Below the pieces are notes generated by a model. That model worked only from the letters and a program-made list of their open reading frames with translations, had not been told where the DNA came from and did not search any database. A DNA stretch of 46,557 nt from a virus: the IMG/VR virus record IMGVR_UViG_3300037054_000363, positions 1 to 46,557 of that record, one strand, 5' to 3'. This document shows positions 7,669-15,435 of this stretch, one piece after another; position 1 is the first letter of the stretch, and the number at the start of each line of letters is the position of its first letter. A program made the position numbers and the translations under genes.

Positions 7669-7842
7669 CTATTCGGAGGGGTCCCCGATCGGACGCAGCG
7701 CAGGAACCGCGATTCCATGGTGCTCGGCGAGCGCGAAAATCTGGACGCGCACGCGATGGGCGGCTTCGTGCAAGTTGGTCAGGTCGTCCACGAGCGCCAG
7801 CAATGCGCGCGCGGTTGCTTCGGTTTTCGCCTTGGTAGTCAT
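7669..7842 (-). CDS. small helical protein, hypothetical
   Basis: 57 residues starting MTTKAKTEATARALLALVDD, amphipathic and helical, with no membrane span. ATG 7842 has an AGGGG ribosome site at good spacing; the longer in-frame start at 7905 does not. Divergent from the replication operon starting at 7944, so the ~100-bp AT-rich gap probably holds promoters for both directions. No family recognised. Confidence 0.5.
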   Translation of the reverse strand: MTTKAKTEATARALLALVDDLTNLHEAAHRVRVQIFALAEHHGIAVPALRPIGDPSE

Positions 7843-7905
7843 CGGACCCCTCCGTGTGCTTGTGCTCAACAAAACCACGCTCGCACGGCCTGGCGAGTGT
7901 GTCAA

Positions 7906-7918
7906 CTAAGTATTTGAT
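7906..7918. promoter_or_regulatory. CTAAGTATTTGAT motif upstream of replication operon
   Basis: This 13-bp motif in an AT-rich divergent gap recurs exactly at 16416-16428, just inside the right end of E1. Here it lies 26 bp before ATG 7944 and could be part of a promoter or operator. Role uncertain. Confidence 0.3.
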
Positions 7919-7943
7919 ATTATTGATAAAACGGACAATCACC

Positions 7944-8102
7944 ATGATTGCAGACTGTCAACGCGACACAACCGATCAGCTCCCGTCGCCGCGACCGCGG
8001 CGCCTCGTGCTCGATCCCGGGGGCGGCATTTCGGATTGCTACAGCCGAATCCGCTTCGTGCTCGACGACCCGCGGCCGCCGGACAAAAAGATGCGCCGCT
8101 AA
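7944..8102 (+). CDS. small hypothetical protein, first gene of E1 replication operon
   Basis: 52 residues from MIADCQRDTTDQ to a basic PDKKMRR tail. Pro- and Arg-rich with no recognised domain. It follows the AT-rich divergent promoter gap and precedes the exported-type protein at 8126. Supported by position and a clean start only. Confidence 0.4.
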   Translation: MIADCQRDTTDQLPSPRPRRLVLDPGGGISDCYSRIRFVLDDPRPPDKKMRR

Positions 8103-8125
8103 TAACTGACGAGGAAATTGCAGCG

Positions 8126-8677
8126 TTGTTTTATGAAGTGATTGAAAGCTTTAATCCGGAACGTATTGACACCTGCGCCTTACTGAGTGCACCGTTTCCA
8201 TCCCTCAACCGGAGGCGGTTCCTCGTGCGTGCAATCGTCGCCGCCCTTGCTGTGTTCGCCGCCGCCAGTGCGCCTCTCAATGACGCCCTTGCGGCATGGA
8301 CCGTTACGCCCTTCGTGGATCCCATGACGGACCGGCACCATGCGGTCGCGACCGTATCCAGTCCCGAGGGCGTTCTGCTGCGCGTCCGGTGCCTCAATGG
8401 GCGCCCGTTCCCTGATATCGTCTTTCCGGGTGTGATCGGATTCGGCGAGATTGGTATCACCCACCGCATTGACTCGGCCGCGCCAGTGCCGCGCATTGCT
8501 CCCACCGGTACGGATGGCCGTAGCCTCTACCTGCTGGAAAGCGTTCCGGCGCTGTCGCGCGCGAAGCGGCTGCGCGTCACCGTGTTTCCGATCGGTGCCG
8601 ACTCCGTTTTCCTCGATTTTGATTTGACCGGGGCCGGGGAGGCGATTAGCGCCGTGCGAGCGGGGTGCGGTCGTTAG
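8126..8677 (+). CDS. putative exported or membrane-anchored protein
   Basis: The frame is open from 8036, but no ATG fits. A TTG at 8126 with GAGGAA nine bases upstream is the best start, giving about 183 residues. Residues 30-60 look like a signal sequence or membrane anchor: NRRR followed by a long hydrophobic FLVRAIVAALAVFAAASAP stretch and an ALA cleavage-like site. The remainder is a beta-rich domain without known motifs. The double Arg could make it a Tat substrate. Function unknown; possibly a host-surface or superinfection modifier. Confidence 0.5.
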   Translation: MFYEVIESFNPERIDTCALLSAPFPSLNRRRFLVRAIVAALAVFAAASAPLNDALAAWTVTPFVDPMTDRHHAVATVSSPEGVLLRVRCLNGRPFPDIVFPGVIGFGEIGITHRIDSAAPVPRIAPTGTDGRSLYLLESVPALSRAKRLRVTVFPIGADSVFLDFDLTGAGEAISAVRAGCGR

Positions 8678-8711
8678 GCTTTCGGTGCGTGCCCGATAAG
8701 AACGAGGGGCG

Positions 8712-8769
8712 TTGAAATACTTTCAAATCCCCGAGACCAGGTGTAGCAGTCTAAACAATTGATATTGTT
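8712..8769. promoter_or_regulatory. two perfect dyads and promoter-like AT-rich region
   Basis: TTGAAA-TAC-TTTCAA at 8712-8726 and AACAAT-TGAT-ATTGTT at 8754-8769 are perfect palindromes in the AT-rich gap 8678-8839. A TTGAGATATACT stretch follows at about 8820, just before ATG 8840. This looks like an operator and promoter region controlling the downstream replication genes. Confidence 0.55.
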
Positions 8770-8839
8770 AATAGAATCTGCCATGCAAAAGACAATTTGG
8801 TATTAGGGGAATTTACTCTTTTGAGATATACTGCCAGAT

Positions 8840-9433
8840 ATGCACAGCACCGACCTCGCCAATTTTTTGAGCGCCGCCCTGGAAATCCCCACCGGCACCG
8901 TCTTGGACCGCGCGAAAACTTTGCGCGCGTCCGATCTTTTGACCTGCGGAAAACAGGGGCGGTTTGCTCGGGCAAATCTAACCAGCGCCGACGCCGTCAA
9001 CTCGCTGATCGCGAACACGATCGACCGCCAGCGCGGCGAAAGTGTCGCCGACGCGGTGCAGCGCGTGCGCGCGCTACGCCCGGACTCGCCGCCCCTTGAG
9101 CTGCCGCAGGGACTCACGCGCGGCCTTTCGTTTTTCCACGCCGACAATGCGGGCGCCGCGCTGGAATCATTAATCGACGACATGCGGTCAGGCCGTCTCG
9201 CGGAGTGGGCCGCCGGCGAGCCCTACACGCTCGCCGTCACGTTCGACGCCCGCGGCGCCAGCGTGTTCGCATCGCTGGATTTGCCGAAGCGCTACGAACT
9301 GGATTTTCGGAACGCCATTTGCGGGTTCGCGCAACCGGGCTTTGCCGAGCGCGTGCGCCAGGTGGAGCGCAACATCACGGTCGGCGGCGACGTGTTCGAG
9401 AGACTCGCCGACGCGCTTGGTCCGCCTGACTGA
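8840..9433 (+). CDS. hypothetical protein upstream of vapE-like gene
   Basis: 197 residues. The N-terminus (SAALEIPTGTVLDRAKTL) could be a helix-turn-helix, and the C-terminal half is a mixed alpha/beta region (YTLAVTFDARGASVFASLD). No recognised family, no membrane span. It opens the transcription unit leading to the VapE-type ATPase, behind a dyad-rich control region, so a regulatory or replication-accessory role is plausible but unproven. Confidence 0.55.
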   Translation: MHSTDLANFLSAALEIPTGTVLDRAKTLRASDLLTCGKQGRFARANLTSADAVNSLIANTIDRQRGESVADAVQRVRALRPDSPPLELPQGLTRGLSFFHADNAGAALESLIDDMRSGRLAEWAAGEPYTLAVTFDARGASVFASLDLPKRYELDFRNAICGFAQPGFAERVRQVERNITVGGDVFERLADALGPPD

Positions 9434-9575
9434 CACAAAAGTTTGCCCCCGAACGCTGGCGCGATCGAGGGCGGGATGGGTGTTTGTGATGCGTCTGGAC
9501 AGCGCGTCTCTTATACTATCCCGCTCACCTTGTCAAGATTGCCACGCGTTCGGGCTCCGCAACAAGGAGTCTGAA

Positions 9576-11795
9576 ATGCACACGATCGACTATGTTCGTT
9601 CAATCACCGCCTTGCGCCGTGAGGTGGAGCGCGGCGAGATACTGCCTGACTTGCAAGCGCGACTCGCCGTTCGGATTTCAGAGGACGCGACCGAGTCTCT
9701 GATTTATTTTTTCGAACAGCAGCCGCCTAACTTTGATCCCGAACGCCTCGGATGGGATTTGCGGCGGCTTTTTCCGGAAGATGGATTCGACCTGTTCGCC
9801 TTGGCTGTCGCCGTGTTCGGCAATCCGCGCGACTCCGCGCTGCGGAATCGCGACGGCACGGCGCAGACGTACCTGGAGAGTGCGTGGGCGTCGTTCGATC
9901 GGCAGCGCGACACCGCCGACCGTCTCATGATTGACGAAATGGACGACGCGCGCGCGAGCGAATGGCCCGCGCCGCCCGAGATTGCCGCCGCAATCGAGGG
10001 TCTCACCGACCTTGCCGACCGCGCGCGCGCCGATCGCGACGCTGCCGCCGAACGTGCGTGGCAAATCGCGGCGGCCGCGGACTACGCGGCGGATATCGCC
10101 GCCGAACAGCAGAAAGCAAATCAAGTGAGCCAATTGCCCGCCGGAACGCCCGGCCCGGGCGGCATGCCGCTGCTTTCGGGACAAGCCGTCATCGTGGATC
10201 TTGGTGCGCCAATTCTTGAGGGTTTCAACGCCGGCCGTGCATCGATGCCATGCCCCGACGCACCGGCGCTACCCGACGTCATGGCGCCGCATCCGCTCTA
10301 CACCGCGGCCAATCTGGCGATTGGTCACTTGGTCGCCATGGCACAGTCGCCCGTCGCGTTCCGGGCGTCCACGGTCGCCGACGTGCTCGGTGTGCTCGCG
10401 GCGGTCCACGCCGACACGCTCGCGGCCGCTGTCGCGCGATTGCGCGGACTCGGCGTGGTGCTGCCCGAAGGAAAGCTAAGCATCGCCGCGAAGCGATTCG
10501 AAACCGCAGTCGCGCGCGAACTTCGCCAAGTGCGCGGCTACGTCAACCGGATCGACGGGACGCCCGAGCCGATGGACGCGCAGAATCTCGCGGTGTTCCT
10601 GCGGCTTGTCGGCGTCGAGACGCGCCATAACGCTTGGAAGCAACGCGCCGAGTTGCGATGGTCTGAGGGCGAATGGACACCTGTCACAGATGCAGAATTG
10701 AATCACCTACGCGCCATGGCGAGCGGCGAGGAGCATCGATTCCGGCCATCAAAAGAATGGTTTCGCGACATGCTCATGGACAACGCGCGGCAACATGGGT
10801 TCGATCCCGTGATCGACCGAATCGACTCGTGCCAAGCCAAATGGGATGGCGTGCCACGCATAGCAACGTGGTTGTCGCGCGTGTGCGGCGTGCCGTGCGA
10901 TCTGTATCACCAAGCGGTCGGAAAAAATCTTGTGGGTGGAATCGTCCGTCGCGCCCGGCACCCCGGGTCCAAGCATGACGAGACAGTGATTCTCATCGGT
11001 CCGCAGGGCTGCGGAAAATCGACGCTCTGTCGTATCCTCGCCTTGAACGACGAATGGTTTTCGGACTCTGTGACGTTCGACGGCACGCCGCAAAACACCG
11101 TGCCGATGCTGTTCGGCCGACTCGTGGTCGAACTCGGCGAGCTTGCCGCAATGCAGCGGCGGGAAATCGAATTTGTTAAGCGATTCCTCGTGGCGCAAAG
11201 CGACTCCGTGACATTGAAGTATCAGGCGTTCACGGACGATTTTGCGCGGCGCTGCGTATTTATCGGGTCGACCAACGCGGGCAACCCTTTGAACGACGTC
11301 ACTGGCAATCGTCGATTCCTGCCCGTCAATATCGCGGCCGGCTTCGAACTGGACCTCGTGTGGCTTCGCGAGAACGTCGACCAGATCGTCGGCGAGGCCG
11401 CGCACCTGGAGGCGGCCGGCGCCACGTTCGACATCCCGCGTGAGGTGTGGGGCGACGCCGCCGAGCACCAGGAGGCCGCGCGATCGGAGTCGCCTCTTGA
11501 GGTGCAATTGGCCGCATGGCTGGACACGAAGCCGGCCGACATATTCATTACCGCGGCTGACCTGCAGCACGGGTTGACGCTGGCGAAACTCAATCCCAAC
11601 GACAAGACGCTGCCCGCGCTCATGCGGCGATTCGGATTCGAGCGCCACAAGGTTCGGGTGCGCGATTTGGGCCAAGCCCGGGTGTGGGTGCGCTCGACGA
11701 CGGCCGCCTATCATCCCGAATGCGCACGCGCCGCACCGTACCAATCGCTACCGGGTCGGCCGGTCGAAATGCGACTCCAATCAATTCGTATTTGA
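9576..11795 (+). CDS. VapE-type replication ATPase (virulence-associated E family)
   Basis: 739 residues from ATG 9576, with a strong AAGGAG site; a longer frame upstream is not expected to be translated. The N-terminal half is helical and acidic with no clear primase motif. The VapE domain spans about residues 420-600: KWDGVPRIATWL, Walker A GPQGCGKST starting at Gly475, a Walker B-like VVELGEL, and the GNRRFLPVNI sensor segment. VapE proteins are superfamily-3-like helicase ATPases that serve as replication proteins in satellites and related islands. The gene is followed directly by an inverted iteron array and then the terminase genes, so it probably drives replication of excised E1. Domain call strong; substrate inferred. 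Confidence 0.9.
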   Translation: MHTIDYVRSITALRREVERGEILPDLQARLAVRISEDATESLIYFFEQQPPNFDPERLGWDLRRLFPEDGFDLFALAVAVFGNPRDSALRNRDGTAQTYLESAWASFDRQRDTADRLMIDEMDDARASEWPAPPEIAAAIEGLTDLADRARADRDAAAERAWQIAAAADYAADIAAEQQKANQVSQLPAGTPGPGGMPLLSGQAVIVDLGAPILEGFNAGRASMPCPDAPALPDVMAPHPLYTAANLAIGHLVAMAQSPVAFRASTVADVLGVLAAVHADTLAAAVARLRGLGVVLPEGKLSIAAKRFETAVARELRQVRGYVNRIDGTPEPMDAQNLAVFLRLVGVETRHNAWKQRAELRWSEGEWTPVTDAELNHLRAMASGEEHRFRPSKEWFRDMLMDNARQHGFDPVIDRIDSCQAKWDGVPRIATWLSRVCGVPCDLYHQAVGKNLVGGIVRRARHPGSKHDETVILIGPQGCGKSTLCRILALNDEWFSDSVTFDGTPQNTVPMLFGRLVVELGELAAMQRREIEFVKRFLVAQSDSVTLKYQAFTDDFARRCVFIGSTNAGNPLNDVTGNRRFLPVNIAAGFELDLVWLRENVDQIVGEAAHLEAAGATFDIPREVWGDAAEHQEAARSESPLEVQLAAWLDTKPADIFITAADLQHGLTLAKLNPNDKTLPALMRRFGFERHKVRVRDLGQARVWVRSTTAAYHPECARAAPYQSLPGRPVEMRLQSIRI

Positions 11796-11857
11796 AGTGT
11801 CCCGCGCGTACCGCAGCGGTCCCGCTTTTATCGTTGTGAATCAACATTGTTCCACTT

Positions 11858-11968
11858 GGGACACCTGGGACACCTGAATTAAAGAAAGACATAGAGAGTG
11901 AAACATAAAAAAAATATCGGGAACGGAAACATAGGAAAGTAGGTGTCCCACGCTGTCCCAGGTGTCCC
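11858..11968. repeat. inverted iteron array, GGGACA every 9-10 bp (E1)
   Basis: GGGACA at 11858 and 11867 faces TGTCCC at 11944, 11954 and 11963, across an AT-rich centre with a run of eight A (about 11900-11918). Tandem 9-bp iterons around an AT-rich core are typical of replication origins, and the array directly follows the replication ATPase gene. It also precedes the small terminase gene, so a packaging site is the alternative. Confidence 0.75.
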
Positions 11969-11975
11969 AACGCCC

Positions 11976-12183
11976 TTGGAAATTGTCGACAGCCGTCATC
12001 AAACCGCGCCGGTTTTCGATCCCTGTTGCGACCGCCTTTTGCTGCACAACTGGTCTAGTACCGGTTGGTCTCAAGCTAGAAATCCCGTATTTTATGGGAT
12101 AAATTGACTCTGACCGCTTAATCCTGTACTGTGGGCCACATACGGGCCACAAGTGGCGCAATTCGCGCCGATAAATTGCGAGA
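11976..12183 (+). other. non-coding leader of terminase operon
   Basis: No convincing gene. It contains several small dyads, among them TCCCGTATTTTATGGGA (about 12087-12103), GGCGCAATTCGCGCC (about 12153-12167), and two GGGCCACA copies about 16 bp apart near 12131-12155. Likely promoter, operator or packaging sequence for the TTG-initiated terminase operon. Confidence 0.4.
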
Positions 12184-12843
12184 TTGGAACTGGCGAAACG
12201 CGGACCTAACTGCACAGTCTGCCAACACGAAAAGCTGTCGCTGATCGACGTAGGGCTCGTGCACAAGGTTCCGATGCAGGCGCTCGCGGACCGCTTCGAC
12301 GTCAGCAAGGATGCCATCTGCCGGCACGCCACCAACCACCTAAGCCCCGTCCAGCGCGCGGCCATCCTCGCGGCGCAGAAACCGACCGCAATCGACCTGG
12401 ACGCACTCCGCGCGTCGGAAAGCGAAGGGTTGCTTGCGCAGCTTGTGACGCAACGCGCGCGGCTGCAAGGCCACGCCGAACTGGCGGCATCGCTCGGCGA
12501 CGTGCGCGGCGCCGTGAGTGCCGAAGGTGCGATCACCAGCAACCTAGCCCTGGTCGGCCGACTGCTCGGGCAGTTGGTGCAAGTCCATGACGTGCGACAC
12601 ACCTCAATCCTGATATCGGCCGACTACATCCGCCTACGTTCGGCGATCGTCGCGGCCCTTCGGCCATTCCCCGAGGCAGCGCGAGCCGTGGGCGCGGCCT
12701 TGCACGCGCTGGAGGCCGACGCCGCCCGGGACATCACCGCCGCGGCGGGCAGGGCCGCCAAGTCGGCGCCGGCGCTGATCGAGCACGAGGCAACCGCGCC
12801 CGTACCGGCGCGCGTCCGACCTTTGCCGCCGCCCCCGTGCTGA
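12184..12843 (+). CDS. small terminase-like HTH protein (E1)
   Basis: 219 residues from a TTG start (MELAKRGPNCTVCQHEK). An N-terminal CxxC precedes a helix-turn-helix-like segment, ALADRFDVSKDAICRHATN, and a long helical oligomerisation-type region and Pro-rich tail follow. The fold and its place immediately before the large terminase ATPase gene (7-bp overlap) fit a small terminase, which binds the packaging site and recruits the motor. The assignment rests on context and HTH layout, not on a sharp family signature. Confidence 0.65.
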   Translation: MELAKRGPNCTVCQHEKLSLIDVGLVHKVPMQALADRFDVSKDAICRHATNHLSPVQRAAILAAQKPTAIDLDALRASESEGLLAQLVTQRARLQGHAELAASLGDVRGAVSAEGAITSNLALVGRLLGQLVQVHDVRHTSILISADYIRLRSAIVAALRPFPEAARAVGAALHALEADAARDITAAAGRAAKSAPALIEHEATAPVPARVRPLPPPPC

Positions 12844-13592
12844 TCGGGCGCGACCTTGGCCGTATGCTTGACCCGGTGCTGTTCGCATCCGACTGCGGGA
12901 TAAAGCCCGACCCGTGGCAGGCGGGCCTACTGCGAGCCATGCCGCGGCGCGCGCTCCTCTTGTGCAGCCGGCAGTCCGGCAAGACGACCACAACCGCGCT
13001 CATGGCCCTGCATCGCGCGGCCTACGAATCGTCCGCCCTGGTCGTGGTCGTGTCGCCATCGCAGCGGCAGTCGGCCGAAATGCTGCGCACGATAAAAGGA
13101 CTCCACGGCCGGCTCGACGGCGCGCCCGCGCTCGATTCGGAATCGGTGCTCAAGGTCGAACTTGCCAACGGCTCGCGCATCCTGGCGCTGCCCGGCACCG
13201 AGCGCACCGTGCGCGGCTTCGCGGGGGCGAGCCTGGTCATCGTGGACGAGGCCGCGCGCGTCGAGGATGAATTACTTGCCGCGGTGCGGCCGATGCTCGC
13301 CACGAATGCCGCCGGCAGCCTCATCGCGTTGAGCACTCCCGCCGGAAAGCGCGGTTGGTTTTATGAGGCGTGGCACGGTCCCGCCTCCGATGGCTACTAC
13401 CGCGTGCGCGTGTCGGCGCAAGAATGTCCGCGGATATCGCAGGCGTTTCTAGACGAGGAATTGCGCGAGTTGGGGCCAACGCGATTTAGCGAGGAATACG
13501 GGCTCGCGTTCGTGGATCCCGAAGAGTCGGCGTTTCCTACCACGATCATTGATTCGGCCTTTTCAAACGAGGTACTGCCGCTATGGGGATGA
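12837..13592 (+). CDS. large terminase, ATPase half
   Basis: 251 residues from GTG 12837, overlapping the upstream gene by 7 bp. Motor motifs are visible: adenine-binding DPWQAGLLRA, Walker A CSRQSGKT, Walker B LVIVDEAAR, and the coupling motif LSTPAG. The protein stops at VLPLWG, exactly where an intact large terminase would run on into its RNase H-like nuclease. That nuclease is encoded by the next gene in the -1 frame, with a 10-bp overlap. It should power DNA translocation into a procapsid, and must associate with its nuclease half or be fused to it by frameshifting. Confidence 0.85.
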   Translation: MLIGRDLGRMLDPVLFASDCGIKPDPWQAGLLRAMPRRALLLCSRQSGKTTTTALMALHRAAYESSALVVVVSPSQRQSAEMLRTIKGLHGRLDGAPALDSESVLKVELANGSRILALPGTERTVRGFAGASLVIVDEAARVEDELLAAVRPMLATNAAGSLIALSTPAGKRGWFYEAWHGPASDGYYRVRVSAQECPRISQAFLDEELRELGPTRFSEEYGLAFVDPEESAFPTTIIDSAFSNEVLPLWG

Positions 13593-14272
13593 TAACCCGA
13601 CCCGCCGACTGGCGGCATATCCCGGCCCGCGCGGTCAATCGCTGGATCGTCGGCGCGGACCTCGGGCAGAGTACGGACCCCACTGCTATTTGCGTGATGC
13701 ATCACCGCGTCGTGCCGCTCGAAAAGTGGACGCCCAACGCGAAAGCCGAAATGTGGAGGCAAGACCGCGTCGAGCATTTCGACGTTCGGCATTTGGAACG
13801 ATTGCCGCTCGGCTTGTCCTACCCGGTACAGGTCGCGCGCGTCGCCGCGCTCTTGCAGCGTCCGCCGCTCAATGCGTGCAAACCGACTTTGATCGTTGAC
13901 GAGACGGGAGTCGGTCGTGCGGTTGCCGATATTTTTGACACCGCAGGACTCCGACCGCAGCGCGTGACGATCACGGCGGGCCTCGAAACGACGCAGCACG
14001 GCGGCAATTCATGGCACGTTGCCAAGACCGTCTTAATTTCGGGGCTCGATGCGCGTCTCCACACCGGCGAATTGAAAATCGCCGCCGCACTGTCTGACGC
14101 TGGCGCACTACTGGACGAGTTGAAAGATTTTCAGCGCAAGGTGTCGGACGCGGGGAGGGCAACATATGCCGCCCGGACCGGCGCGCACGATGACTTGGTA
14201 CTTTCCATTGCGATCGCGCTATGGTGGGCGACGTCGGGGCCGACCAGCAGCGTAGGGGAGCTACGACTATAA
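13583..14272 (+). CDS. large terminase, nuclease half
   Basis: 229 residues from ATG 13583, which lies inside the end of the ATPase gene (TATGGGGATGA). RNase H-like nuclease motifs: the first acidic residue in VGADLGQSTDPTAICV, a second in LIVDETGVGR, and the last in ARTGAHDDLVLSIAIA, where DD closes the metal site. All three acidic positions are kept, so the nuclease looks active. A GGGG run at the junction would allow a -1 shift giving a fused protein; otherwise this is stop-start reinitiation. A real split or a single-base assembly error cannot be separated from the sequence alone. Confidence 0.85.
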   Translation: MGMITRPADWRHIPARAVNRWIVGADLGQSTDPTAICVMHHRVVPLEKWTPNAKAEMWRQDRVEHFDVRHLERLPLGLSYPVQVARVAALLQRPPLNACKPTLIVDETGVGRAVADIFDTAGLRPQRVTITAGLETTQHGGNSWHVAKTVLISGLDARLHTGELKIAAALSDAGALLDELKDFQRKVSDAGRATYAARTGAHDDLVLSIAIALWWATSGPTSSVGELRL

Positions 14273-14302
14273 TTTAGTACCCGAATCAGGCAGGAGAGCG
14301 CC

Positions 14303-14764
14303 ATGTGGCAAATTGCAGTGGATTGGGCTAGAATTGCTCCAGGGATCACGCCGTTTGTTGCCCTATTGGCTGTAATTTTCGCCTGGAGACAGCTTCGAAA
14401 CAATCGCGTAAATCAGTGCGAGACTACTGCCAAAGGAATATTCCGTGAATACCTTAAGCTTGCATTTGAAAAACCGGAATTCGCCGAACCAGACTACAAC
14501 GATTTGATGAGCGACTCAAAAACGCGGGCGAAATATGAACTGTTTATCGCATATTTGCTTTGGAGTTGTGAGGAGATTTTGCGATACGCAAAAAACGACG
14601 CCATATGGAGAGCGAATCTTCAAGATAACGTGAACCCGCATTATGAATATTTTCGAGAACATCCTGAGTTTATAAGGAATGCGAACGGCAGTTTGATGTA
14701 TGAACCTGAGATTGAGGTTCTCGTCAGTGCTGCAATAGAGTTGGGAGCTAAAACGACGACTTGA
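14303..14764 (+). CDS. membrane-anchored hypothetical protein (AT-richer cargo)
   Basis: 153 residues. One N-terminal membrane segment lies at about residues 10-30 (ITPFVALLAVIFAW), followed by a cytosolic helical domain with many aromatic and acidic residues. The base composition is clearly more AT-rich than the flanking terminase genes, which suggests separate acquisition. It lies just after the terminase operon, where satellites and phages often carry defence or exclusion genes. No family recognised; role inferred from position only. Confidence 0.55.
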   Translation: MWQIAVDWARIAPGITPFVALLAVIFAWRQLRNNRVNQCETTAKGIFREYLKLAFEKPEFAEPDYNDLMSDSKTRAKYELFIAYLLWSCEEILRYAKNDAIWRANLQDNVNPHYEYFREHPEFIRNANGSLMYEPEIEVLVSAAIELGAKTTT

Positions 14765-14792
14765 CGTCACGCGCGTATTGATCGGCCTGGAA

Positions 14793-15392
14793 TTATTTTG
14801 CGCTGATTACGATTTCGATCGTATTGGGGGGCTGGACCATGCCCGGAAGGGCAGTAGCGTCGATTCCGTATTGTTTAAGCTTTTCGACAAGCGCGATTGC
14901 TGCCGCGGCGCGTTCGGTTTTTTCGGGAAAAATCACAGGCTTTGACAAATCAACCGCATAAGACACGACAACTCCAGCCGGGAATAGCACTGTAGCAGTA
15001 GCTGTTCCCGGCAATATTGTCATATCCCAGCCGGCCTCTCTAAGAGGGGCTGTTAACACTCGCGCGAACCATTCACTTTCAGGCGTCGATGGAGACGCAA
15101 TAACTGTCCCATGTTGGTTCTTGAACCCCGAAAGCGCAACAGTCAGTTCGCTTTGCTGGGCCTGTGTGATCAAGCGCGGCGCAACTTGCTTCCGAAGCCG
15201 GGCCGTCTCGTTATTTAGCTCGGCAATTTTTACGTCTTTGGCAGTCTCGATCCTTTCTTTGTGCGGCGCTCCAAATTTGAGTGCAGCAAATTCAATCGCC
15301 AATGCCACAACAACGGCAAGAAATGCCCAATGTTCTATTTCGCTCCAGAACCAAGCCCACCACGTAGCTTGGGCTAATTCTACGTCATTCAT
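14793..15392 (-). CDS. membrane-anchored coiled-coil protein (E1 cargo)
   Basis: 199 residues from ATG 15392, which has an AAGGGG site; the open frame extends to 15506 without a better start. One membrane segment (about residues 20-38, AFLAVVVALAIEFAALKF), then a coiled coil (KDVKIAELNNETARLRKQV), then a soluble alpha/beta domain (APLREAGWDMTILPGTATA). This layout is widespread in bacterial membrane proteins of unknown role. It forms a leftward pair with 15436-16323 at the element's right edge, a common place for defence or exclusion cargo. Confidence 0.6.
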   Translation of the reverse strand: MNDVELAQATWWAWFWSEIEHWAFLAVVVALAIEFAALKFGAPHKERIETAKDVKIAELNNETARLRKQVAPRLITQAQQSELTVALSGFKNQHGTVIASPSTPESEWFARVLTAPLREAGWDMTILPGTATATVLFPAGVVVSYAVDLSKPVIFPEKTERAAAAIALVEKLKQYGIDATALPGMVQPPNTIEIVISAK

Positions 15393-15435
15393 AAAAGCCC
15401 CTTGGAATTCGGCGAAGGTCCCGATGAGCCTCACA

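Noticed and set aside
10749-11744. 331-residue minus-strand frame inside the VapE-type gene
   Set aside because: Shadow frame; the plus strand has Walker and sensor motifs, the minus product has none.
11620-11970. Minus-strand open frame across the E1 iterons
   Set aside because: No ribosome site or domain; overlaps the end of the VapE-type gene and the iteron array.
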